Shown piece after piece: positions 8,457-15,677 of a stretch of DNA of 64,000 bases. The position numbers and the translations under genes are program-made. Under the pieces are notes generated by a model, which searched no databases, was not told the DNA's origin, and saw only the letters and a program-made list of their open reading frames with translations. Numbering within the stretch: the stretch's first letter is position 1; each line of letters begins with the position of its first letter. Source of the DNA: Oscillatoria nigro-viridis PCC 7112 (lineage in GTDB: Bacteria; Cyanobacteriota; Cyanobacteriia; Cyanobacteriales; Microcoleaceae); NCBI RefSeq assembly GCF_000317475.1, contig NC_019729.1, forward strand, positions 7,227,445 through 7,291,444, written 5' to 3'.

Positions 8457-8921
8457 ATGAATTTGTACCTACGCTTATTGTCTGCCGTCATTCTACCAAT
8501 TATCAGTTTAACAGCAAGTATATCGATAGGTTTGGCTGAAACTAAGGAAAGCTATCTTACGCTAGAGTCGAACGGCAGTCAATCTTTTGCAAGTTTAGTG
8601 CAGCAGGCGGAAGATTTAGCGAAAGAGTCGATCGCCCGCGAGTTTCAAGAAAATCCGGCATTAACAGAAGTTACAGTCATCATTACAGCCGATCGCAGCC
8701 GACAAAGAGTTCCGGTTTTGCGATCGAGAGTATCCCGCCGCGACTGGCAGAAAGATGCGAGAATCGAACAGTGGACTAGATATTTTGCCGGTGCTCAATT
8801 GCTGCTGGGATTCAGAGACGGCAATACTTCCGCAAATTCTGGGTCTTCGCAAGCGATCGGTGTACCTGCTGCCAGTCGATCGACATCCCGAGAAAACGAT
8901 CCGGGTTTTCGAGATGATTGA
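8457..8921 (+). CDS. secreted hypothetical protein
   Basis: The 154-residue product has a clear signal peptide (LLSAVILPIISLTASISIGL, cleavage probably after LAET). A mature domain follows in which residues ~40-75 form a helix and a VTVIITADRSRQRVPVLRSR strand pair. The tail after ~115 is low-complexity and rich in Ser, Asn and Arg. Similar proteins are annotated as hypothetical in cyanobacteria; I cannot name the family. It is followed in the same direction by the PhoX gene 287 bp downstream, and the upstream 8-mers hint that both may respond to phosphate. Confidence 0.7.
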   Translation: MNLYLRLLSAVILPIISLTASISIGLAETKESYLTLESNGSQSFASLVQQAEDLAKESIAREFQENPALTEVTVIITADRSRQRVPVLRSRVSRRDWQKDARIEQWTRYFAGAQLLLGFRDGNTSANSGSSQAIGVPAASRSTSRENDPGFRDD

Positions 8922-9080
8922 AATATTGGTAATGGGGCATGGGGCATCGGCCCGCGCAGGGCATCGGGCATTGGTAACAAATAACCAACAGCACGACACG
9001 GAAATCACGGATACACGGATAGATATTTTTTCCTGAATCTCTCTCTCTCTCTTCCCAATTACCAGTTGCCAATTACAATT

Positions 9081-9147
9081 TTTAACTTGTTGTTAACCTC
9101 AATCTCTCCCTATTTTAATTAACCTTCAGCTTAACTCCCCTTAATTT
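9081..9147 (+). promoter_or_regulatory. Pho-box array upstream of phoX
   Basis: Two groups of TTAAC-type 8-mers are seen with the 11-bp period of cyanobacterial Pho boxes (consensus near CTTAACCT, 3-bp gaps). The first has TTTAACTT at 9081 and GTTAACCT at 9092. The second has ATTAACCT at 9118, GCTTAACT at 9129 and CTTAATTT at 9140. The array ends about 60 bp before the phoX ATG, a normal place for activation by the PhoB-type regulator SphR. Confidence 0.8.
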
Positions 9148-9208
9148 AACAGTGATAGAGTTTCATACGGAATCATCAGATTAGGGATGTTGGGTTGAAA
9201 AGGAATTT

Positions 9209-11560
9209 ATGTCTAAAATAACTCGCCGACAACTGTTAATTTTCTTCGGCAGCAGTGCAGCTACCACTGTGCTTGCCCCTCAACTAACTAAAACACTATT
9301 CGGTATCAATTCCATCTCGGCGGAAGCTGTGATAAGTCCGATATCTTTCACTCCGTTAAGACTTCCCCACCCGCTGCCAGTTTATCAAGAATTGTCTAGC
9401 TTCATGCCGACGGGCTTAAACGGACAGGGAACCGTAATGGCTGCCTCCCAGGATACTAAATTAACGAGTTACAGCGTTGTTGACGATGTGGTTGTGCCGC
9501 CGGAATACGAACGGTACGTGATTCTCCGCTGGGGCGATCGAGTTTTCCCCGATCCGGCAGACTATTTCGGCTACAACAACGACTACACCGGCTTTGTAGC
9601 CCTTCGCGGCAGCAATGACGACGGTTATCTCTGGGTTAACCACGAGTACGTATCCTTTCCGATGTCGAAAGTAGCGCCGGAAGCGCCGTCAGATGTGGCA
9701 TCGTTCCCGGCGACCGATCGCGCCGTACTCGGTATAGACTTATCTGTAAAAAATCGCGACAGCTTCGGCGAATTCCTGTACAACCTCGGCGGTTCGATCG
9801 TCCGCATCACCAAACAAGCCAACGGACGCTTTGGGGCGATCGCCGGCGACCCCCTCAACCGCCGTATCCACGGACTTTCCGGCCTCGGAATCAACAGCCA
9901 GCGTACCGACAAATACAAAGATGTCACCTCCTGGGGAACCAGACAAGGCGACAATAACTATCTCACGGGCACGGGCCCGGCAGCTACCCAAGTCTTCGCC
10001 CAAGTCAACAGCGACGGACTCGGCAACCGCATCATCGGCACAGCCTACAACTGTTCCGGCGGCACAACCCCTTGGGGAACAATCCTCTCCGCCGAAGAAA
10101 ATTTCCAAGGCAGCGAACTATTTTTCGTGGGAGTTCAGGAAAACATCAAACCCAACGGCGGCCAAACCGGCTACGCCAAGGGCACTACCGGCGAGGAATT
10201 CGGCTTAGTCGGCGAAAAATACGGCTGGATGGTAGAAGTCGATCCTCAAGATCCGAGTTTCCGCCCCCGCAAACACACGGCTTTAGGCCGTTTCCGCCAC
10301 GAAAACGTCGCGATTCGCGCCGAAGCGGGACGCAAGTTAGTAGTGTACATGGGGGACGATCGGCGCGGCGGACACACCTGGAAATTTGTCAGTAACGGTA
10401 CTGTCACCAATCCCGCAGATAAAACCAACAGCCGGTTATTTGAAGACGGCACTTTGTACGTCGCCCAATACAACCGCAACGGTACTGGAAAATGGCTGCC
10501 ACTAACTATAAATAGCCAGACGAATCCGGTGCGTCCTTCTAAAGTTGCCGAGGCCGAATTGGCAAGTTTTGGCAAAGCTCAAAGAGATGGAAATACTCGC
10601 TTGCCGAAACGCACCGGAATTGCCGGTCAAACCGAGGACGGCGGTTCTTTTGTAGTAGACACAACTAATGAAGCAACAGCACTTCCGGGCTACCAAAATA
10701 AAACTCTGGCTAATTTCTACAGCAGCCAAGGTGCGGTTTTAGTTGATGCTTTCTTAGCTGCTAATTTGATTGGCGGTACTCCGACGGCGCGGCCGGAAGA
10801 TTTGGAAGTTAATCCTACTACTAAGGAAGTTTTCATTTCCTATACAGACGGCGCACCGGGAAGCGATGGCTATCCAGATTCTCGCATTTTTACTGTTGCT
10901 AAATACACTGCCGGACTCAATAGCACCCAGCAGTCGGGAGGAATTTACAAAATAATTGAAGATCGTCCCGACGGTGCTGGTTTGAATTTCCGCTGGCAGC
11001 GTTTTGTTCAAGGTGGAGAAGCTGGTGCAGTAGCTGGGGCGGGATTTGCTAGTGTTGACAATTTGGTTTTTGACACTCAAGGCAATATTTGGGGTGTCAC
11101 TGATATGTCTACGGGCACGCACAACGGTTTTGATGTCGGTGCTGCTGGGAAACCTACTGCGATCGACCACACGAAAACTGGAAATGTCTCGGATTTTACG
11201 GGTGTTTTCGGCAACAATTGGCTGTTTTACATTCCGACATCCGGGCCGAATGCGGGAAGTGTAGTTCCGTTTGCTCACGGCCCGAACCGCTGCGAAATGA
11301 CGGGGCCGACTTTTGTGGGAGATACGCTGGTGATTTCGGTGCAGCATCCGGGGGAAGATTGCCCGATCGATGATGGTACTGTGTTGCGCCGACAAATTGA
11401 AATGTTGGATTTGAACGGTGCTGTTTTTAATCAGAATCGCAGTGTGTCTCGCGGCAGTTTGTGGCCGAGCAATATTGAGAACGATCGCAGGCGATCGCCG
11501 ATGCCGTCGGTGATTGGAATTCGTCGGGTGCGATCGACTCCAACTGGTCAGTTTGTTTAA
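9209..11560 (+). CDS. phoX: PhoX-family alkaline phosphatase (DUF839)
   Basis: The 783-residue product begins with a Tat-type signal (SKITRRQLLIFFG, hydrophobic stretch, APQ), so it is probably exported folded. The DUF839/PhoX core has YLWVNHEYV (~145), TPWGTILSAEENFQG (~285), FRHENVAIR (~360), GDDRRGGHTWKF (~380), RPEDLEVNP (~525) and GDTLVISVQHPGED (~710). PhoX enzymes are calcium- and iron-dependent phosphomonoesterases that release phosphate from organic esters outside the cytoplasm. A strong Pho-box array sits upstream, matching phosphate-starvation control. Some DUF839 proteins have other or unknown activity, so the phosphatase call rests on family and context together. Confidence 0.9.
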   Translation: MSKITRRQLLIFFGSSAATTVLAPQLTKTLFGINSISAEAVISPISFTPLRLPHPLPVYQELSSFMPTGLNGQGTVMAASQDTKLTSYSVVDDVVVPPEYERYVILRWGDRVFPDPADYFGYNNDYTGFVALRGSNDDGYLWVNHEYVSFPMSKVAPEAPSDVASFPATDRAVLGIDLSVKNRDSFGEFLYNLGGSIVRITKQANGRFGAIAGDPLNRRIHGLSGLGINSQRTDKYKDVTSWGTRQGDNNYLTGTGPAATQVFAQVNSDGLGNRIIGTAYNCSGGTTPWGTILSAEENFQGSELFFVGVQENIKPNGGQTGYAKGTTGEEFGLVGEKYGWMVEVDPQDPSFRPRKHTALGRFRHENVAIRAEAGRKLVVYMGDDRRGGHTWKFVSNGTVTNPADKTNSRLFEDGTLYVAQYNRNGTGKWLPLTINSQTNPVRPSKVAEAELASFGKAQRDGNTRLPKRTGIAGQTEDGGSFVVDTTNEATALPGYQNKTLANFYSSQGAVLVDAFLAANLIGGTPTARPEDLEVNPTTKEVFISYTDGAPGSDGYPDSRIFTVAKYTAGLNSTQQSGGIYKIIEDRPDGAGLNFRWQRFVQGGEAGAVAGAGFASVDNLVFDTQGNIWGVTDMSTGTHNGFDVGAAGKPTAIDHTKTGNVSDFTGVFGNNWLFYIPTSGPNAGSVVPFAHGPNRCEMTGPTFVGDTLVISVQHPGEDCPIDDGTVLRRQIEMLDLNGAVFNQNRSVSRGSLWPSNIENDRRRSPMPSVIGIRRVRSTPTGQFV

Positions 11561-11567
11561 ATCTCAC

Positions 11568-11683
11568 ATCTTGCACCATTATCAAGAACAGGCTTTCCGG
11601 CCTGTTCCACAAAGAGTAAATTTTTTTGTGGAACAGGCCGGAAAGCCTGTTCATAAAAAGTTTATTGAGCATGGTGCAACATC
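11568..11683. mobile_element. MITE-like element, family C copy 1
   Basis: The ends ATCTTGCACCATT and ATGGTGCAACAT are near-perfect inverted repeats, and the interior folds back on itself through GAACAGGCTTTCCGGCCTG and its complement. It starts 7 bp after the phoX stop, so it could also end phoX transcription. A second full copy is at 43134-43248 and a partial one at 34121-34166. The rest of the gap to 11893 has an AAACCGGGTTTTT word and no gene. Confidence 0.75.
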
Positions 11684-11893
11684 TCAGTTTAAATTGGACT
11701 TACGCATCGGGGCCCAAAAACCGGGTTTTTACGAATCTGGAGTAAGATTAAATGAACCGCGAGGCACGCGGAAGCGAAGAAAGAGAAAGAATAAGATACT
11801 GTTCTTTCTTCGCGCTCTTATCGTCTTCGCGATTCGTTCCAATACTTAAAAAAATCGCTAGCATAATTAATATCAAATCCTTTGACAGCAAAA

Positions 11894-12475
11894 TTATTCA
11901 GAAAATTGTACTTGGCGATATAAATCGGCGATCGCAATTTCTAGATTCACCGATTCAAGTTGCAAGGAATCGCCCAAACCATACTCGGAGAGAACCCATT
12001 GCCCCTGTTGATTGCGCCGAAATATCTCTACTCCGGGCTGTTCAACTTGCACCAAGACATACTCTTGCAGTGTTGAAAATTGGCGGTATTTAGCAAATTT
12101 AATGCCGCGATCTGCTGCTTCTGTGGAAGGCGATAAAACTTCGATAATTAAGGCAGGAAATTGCACTAATTGCGGATCGTTATCATGCTCGTCGCAAGTT
12201 ACTACAACATCAGGATAAAAATAGTTTTTTCCTGGTTGCACTTGAACTTTTACATCTATAATGTAAATTTCGTAGGGGAGATTAAGGCGATCGTCTAATA
12301 GCTTGAAAAAGTTTATGGTAATTCGATTGTGATTGCGGGTTTCGCCTCCTATGGCGACTACTTCGCCATCCCAATACTCGTAGCGTTCCTCTTGGGTGGG
12401 TTCCCAAGCCAGGTATTCTTCTGCACTCATCGATGGGCGATCGGGTAAGGCAACCATAATGCGATCGGGAATCAA
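11894..12475 (-). CDS. Uma2 family (DUF820) protein
   Basis: This 193-residue Uma2/DUF820 protein has the MSAEEYLAWEPTQEERYEYW N-terminal motif, FYPDVVVTCDE and the core ALIIEVLSPSTEAADRGIKF, then YVLVQVEQPGVEIF. The conserved acidic residues of the PD-(D/E)XK-like core are present. The third Uma2 gene in the window, it is of the common 180-195 residue type and unlike the pair at 3589-4880. It is convergent with phoX. The role is unknown; transfer and gain-loss of such genes is common in filamentous cyanobacteria. Confidence 0.9.
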   Translation of the reverse strand: MIPDRIMVALPDRPSMSAEEYLAWEPTQEERYEYWDGEVVAIGGETRNHNRITINFFKLLDDRLNLPYEIYIIDVKVQVQPGKNYFYPDVVVTCDEHDNDPQLVQFPALIIEVLSPSTEAADRGIKFAKYRQFSTLQEYVLVQVEQPGVEIFRRNQQGQWVLSEYGLGDSLQLESVNLEIAIADLYRQVQFSE

Positions 12476-12512
12476 GTATGTTTCTATAATAGCTTGAAGA
12501 AAAAGCGATTAA

Positions 12513-12571
12513 AAGGGCGGGTTTTTGATATTGTCAATTATTGGCAGATATTTTTCGTGAACCCGCCCCTA
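12513..12571. repeat. GGGCGGGTT / AACCCGCCC inverted repeat
   Basis: Arms of GGGCGGGTT and AACCCGCCC flank an AT-rich loop. A close relative with a 12-bp perfect stem is at 58435-58493, and a single arm is near 8289, so this is a dispersed hairpin family. Confidence 0.65.
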
Positions 12572-12708
12572 CCGTATTAGAGGTCATCGACCGGAGATGA
12601 TATCAGAGGTTTTGATTGCTCTGATTTAGATATTCCTCAAGCCTGCTGGATCTGACCGATTGTCAGCCCGTCAGGGACTAAATTCCTCTGGTAAGTCACT
12701 GTAATTGA

Positions 12709-14118
12709 TTAAGGGCGATCGTACCAACTGTGCAGCGCCAAGCGGTGAACTTCCCGCCAGCTAATATTTTTAAGTCGGGCAATTTCCGCGCAATCTTCGT
12801 ATTCCGGCTGTACATTAACAATCGTTTGTCCAGACTTCGCAACTTTGATCTTGACTTCGCCGTATTCTGTTTGAACAGTCTGGATTTCCCGGTGCAAAAT
12901 AGTTCTCTGTTGAGTCGATCGCCTAATTCCCAAAGTAGTTGTCTCGCGAAAGATAACTGCTTCGCAAGCATCCTCAAATTCGGGATGACAAATCGCAGTT
13001 AACAAAACCCCCAGCCGCGACTTTTTCATCACAATTGGCGCAGTAAAAACATCCAGAGCTCCGGCGGCAAACAAAGCATCAAAAACATAGCCGATCGCCT
13101 GCGGACTCAAATCATCAATTTGCGTTTCCAGTACCGTAATAGTTTCTATGGAATTGGGCATTGGGCATTGGGCATCGGGCATCGGGAATGGGGAATTAGT
13201 AGCCGTCTTTCTCCCACTCTCCCACTCTCCCACTCTCCCCCTCTCCCCTTCTGACTTCTCCCCAATCCAGAGGCGCAAAATATTAGGAATTGCCAGCATT
13301 CGAGAACCTGCACCCAAACCGATCGCCTGAATTTGCATCGGCGGTGGCGGGCCGAAACCAGCGGCGAGAGTACAGGCGATCGCAGTTCCCGTAGGAGTGC
13401 ACAATTCGCGATCGATCCCGTTGCTGTAAACCGGCACTCGGTGCGTTTCCCACAACCGCATCACCGCCGGCGTCGGCACCGCTAACTTACCGTGGGCCGC
13501 CTTCACCGTACCGCCACCAGTCGGCATCGCCGAAAAGTAAAATTCGTCAATATCCAACCAATCCAAACCCAAACAAGTACCGACAATATCAATAATTGCA
13601 TCCGTCGCCCCCACCTCGTGAAAGTGAACCTCGCTTGCGGAGATACCGTGTACGGCACCTTCTGCCTCTGCTAATTTGCCAAATACGGCCAAACTCCAGG
13701 CTTCCACGCGCGGAGGCAATTTTGCAGAGACGATAATCTGCTTGATTTCTGGCAAATGGCGGTGATGAGTGTGGTTAATTTCGGCATCTGCTTCGCCGTG
13801 ACTGTGAGAATGTTCTTCCCCGTGATGGTGGTGGTGGCGGGCGTCAAAAGTCGGGGATTCCGTTTCCGAGGGATCGAGTTGTGTAGCGGAATTTTCTGGT
13901 TTTAACCACAAATCCGCAGCTAAATCTACATAAAATTTAGTTGCTTGTTGAGTATTCCGGTGGACTAATTCCGTCCGCAACTGGTACTCTGTCGAAATGC
14001 CGAGCAAATTGAGTTTTTCGATTAGGTAGTCTAAAGGAACGCCGGCGTGGAGGAGAGCTCCGATGCACATATCGCCAGCAATGCCGGTGGGACAGTCAAA
14101 ATAAGCTATTTTATTCAT
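12709..14118 (-). CDS. larC: LarC-like nickel-pincer cofactor synthesis protein
   Basis: The product matches LarC (the former TIGR00299 family), which inserts nickel into the pincer cofactor. Visible features are the N-terminal YFDCPTGIAGDMCIGALLHA, a His-rich stretch (~95-120, HHHHHGEEHSHSHGEADAEI) that could bind metal, the HEVGATDAIIDIVG motif, FSAMPTGGGTVKAAHG and the C-terminal METQIDDLSPQ-like region (LETQIDDLSPQAIGYVFDAL). The start at 14118 (MNKIAYFDC) is preferred over 14127. At ~290-325 an insert (KSEGERGRVGEWESGRKT, then PMPDAQCPMPN) is encoded by tandem repeats and makes the protein longer than usual. No larA or larB lies nearby, so the cofactor's user is not evident here. Confidence 0.9.
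   Translation of the reverse strand: MNKIAYFDCPTGIAGDMCIGALLHAGVPLDYLIEKLNLLGISTEYQLRTELVHRNTQQATKFYVDLAADLWLKPENSATQLDPSETESPTFDARHHHHHGEEHSHSHGEADAEINHTHHRHLPEIKQIIVSAKLPPRVEAWSLAVFGKLAEAEGAVHGISASEVHFHEVGATDAIIDIVGTCLGLDWLDIDEFYFSAMPTGGGTVKAAHGKLAVPTPAVMRLWETHRVPVYSNGIDRELCTPTGTAIACTLAAGFGPPPPMQIQAIGLGAGSRMLAIPNILRLWIGEKSEGERGRVGEWESGRKTATNSPFPMPDAQCPMPNSIETITVLETQIDDLSPQAIGYVFDALFAAGALDVFTAPIVMKKSRLGVLLTAICHPEFEDACEAVIFRETTTLGIRRSTQQRTILHREIQTVQTEYGEVKIKVAKSGQTIVNVQPEYEDCAEIARLKNISWREVHRLALHSWYDRP
13153..13249. repeat. tandem repeats inside larC
   Basis: GCATTGG/GCATCGG heptamers (13153-13193) and CTCCCACT octamers (13210-13249) lie within the larC reading frame and keep it open, encoding a linker between conserved blocks. 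Confidence 0.85.
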
Positions 14119-14193
14119 TATTAACAATTAATTTTCAGCATTGATTGTTTCATTCGATATTTCGATCGCCCACTTAGCCTGCAATAGCTTAAC

Positions 14194-14856
14194 ATGGCAA
14201 CTATTTACGAAGTGCATCCAGTTGCACCGCAAAAAGACCGGATCGAGAAGATTACAAAAGCTCTGAAAGATGGGGCAGTGATGCTTTATCCGACAGATAC
14301 AGTTTACGCGATCGGCTGCGATCTCAACTCCAAATCTGCCGTAGAACGAGTCAGGCAGATCAAGCAACTATCCAATGATAAGCCTTTAACGTTCCTGTGT
14401 TCTTCTCTGTCAAATATCGCAGAGTATGCTGTCGTCACTGATGAAGCATACAGAATTATCAAGCGATTAATTCCCGGGCCTTACACATTTTTGCTGCCAG
14501 CTACCAAATTAGTGCCGCGGTTGGTAATGAACCCAAAACGGAAAACTACGGGAATTCGCGTTCCCGACCAGCGGCTTTGTTTTACACTGTTGGAATCCTT
14601 GGGAAATCCGATTATTTCAACTTCCGCTCACATTACCACTGACGATGAAGGTGCAGCACCGGTGTCGGCAGCAAAAGCAGAAAGCTTTGGCAAAGCTGAA
14701 CTTTTTGACTGTTTGTCAAAGTTAGTAGATGTCATTGTCGATGACGGTTCCGATCCGGGATATCAAGTTTCTACCATTCTCGATTTAACAGAAAGCGAAC
14801 CGATTGTTGTTCGTCGCGGTTTGGGATGGGAAGCTGCCACCGCTTGGGAAAATTAA
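14194..14856 (+). CDS. L-threonylcarbamoyladenylate synthase family (Sua5/YciO/YrdC)
   Basis: The 220-residue product has the YrdC-fold motifs GAVMLYPTDTVYAIGCDLNS, KQLSNDKPLTFLCSS, PGPYTFLLPATK, GIRVPD, GNPIISTSAH and VSTILDLTESEP. True YrdC/Sua5 enzymes make threonylcarbamoyl-AMP for the tRNA modification t6A; the YciO branch shares the fold but its role is less certain. The KPLTFLC region looks closer to YciO, so I leave the gene symbol open. It is divergent from larC with about 75 bp between the start codons, so the two share a promoter region. Confidence 0.85.
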   Translation: MATIYEVHPVAPQKDRIEKITKALKDGAVMLYPTDTVYAIGCDLNSKSAVERVRQIKQLSNDKPLTFLCSSLSNIAEYAVVTDEAYRIIKRLIPGPYTFLLPATKLVPRLVMNPKRKTTGIRVPDQRLCFTLLESLGNPIISTSAHITTDDEGAAPVSAAKAESFGKAELFDCLSKLVDVIVDDGSDPGYQVSTILDLTESEPIVVRRGLGWEAATAWEN

Positions 14857-14881
14857 AATTTGAGGATGCTTTCGCTTCTCC

Positions 14882-14944
14882 AACAGTCCGCCGGGGGTTC
14901 AAAACCCCCGTCTCATAGCGAAAGTCCTCTCAAAGAGGACTGTT
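14882..14944. repeat. nested hairpin element
   Basis: AACAGTCC (14882) and GGACTGTT (14937) enclose two smaller hairpins, CGGGGGTT/AACCCCCG and GTCCTCTcaaAGAGGAC. It follows the Sua5/YciO gene by 25 bp and may end its transcription. No T-tract follows, so a repeat origin is as likely. Confidence 0.55.
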
Positions 14945-15072
14945 AAATATAGCGGTTATGGTATTGAATTTAATTAAGCTCTATCCTATATTTTAAAGGA
15001 TTGACAATTATCAGAGGAGCAATCGCTATCAGTAGATATTAGATATTATTTTTATTTGAACTCATCGCAACT

Positions 15073-15181
15073 TACAGCGGTTCTCAAAAAAGTGAGGTAT
15101 GCCCTATGCCCTATTCCCTATGCCCTATTCCCACGGAGGCCGAGAGGCCGAGAGTACCTCATCTTTCCGAGAAAGGCTATA
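15073..15181. mobile_element. MITE-like element, family B copy 1
   Basis: The left end TACAGCGGTTCTC...GTGAGGTA and the right end TACCTCATC...GAGAAAGGCTATA are imperfect ~27-bp inverted repeats. The interior is CCCTATG/CCCTATT heptamers. Other copies are at 27990-28091 and 32051-32177. Confidence 0.7.
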
Positions 15182-15295
15182 TGTTATTCCTCCCTAATTT
15201 CCACAGTCGTCTTAAGACGACTTCAGCTATGAGCCAGGGAATTAATTCCCTGGCGGCCTGTCGGAATCGCCAGCTAACAAACCTGCGGAAAAAAC

Positions 15296-15580
15296 CTAAG
15301 CCTCTACCTTAACTCCTTTCCAAAAAGCAATATATCCCGCAATATTTTTAGCAGCATCTTTGGGAGTAGGATAGTACCAAGCAGCATCTTTATTAACTTG
15401 TCCGTCCACTTCGACACTGTAGTAACTAGCGACACCTTTCCAACCGCAAGTAGTGTGAGTGCTGCTGTCCTTGAAAAACTCGCGTTTGATGGCATCCGGG
15501 GGGAAATAATAGTTGTTTTCTACGATTTCGCACTTGTCGCTCTCGGCCAAAACGGCACCATTCCAAATTGCTTTCGGCAT
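15296..15580 (-). CDS. DUF427 domain protein
   Basis: The 94-residue product is a single DUF427 domain: MPKAIWNGAVLAESDKCEIV, ENNYYFPPDAI, STHTTCGWKGVASYYSV and AAWYYPTPKDAAKNIAGYIAFWKGVKVEA are typical family blocks. These small beta-rich proteins occur alone in many cyanobacteria and bacteria; their biochemical role is not established. It is divergent from recQ with 97 bp between the starts. The gap upstream (14945-15295) holds MITE copy B1 and no other gene. Confidence 0.92.
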   Translation of the reverse strand: MPKAIWNGAVLAESDKCEIVENNYYFPPDAIKREFFKDSSTHTTCGWKGVASYYSVEVDGQVNKDAAWYYPTPKDAAKNIAGYIAFWKGVKVEA

Positions 15581-15677
15581 CAGTTTCTCTGCTTAAATTG
15601 AGATTCTCAATTATTGTAACTGTATTTGTGCTCAAAAGGCATAGAATAGTTGAGAAGCCAACAACCAACTACTGCAA

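Noticed and set aside
14888..14912. GGGGGTTCAAAACCCCC as a tRNA T-arm
   Set aside because: It is a simple hairpin within a nested repeat; no acceptor stem, anticodon arm or D-arm fits around it.
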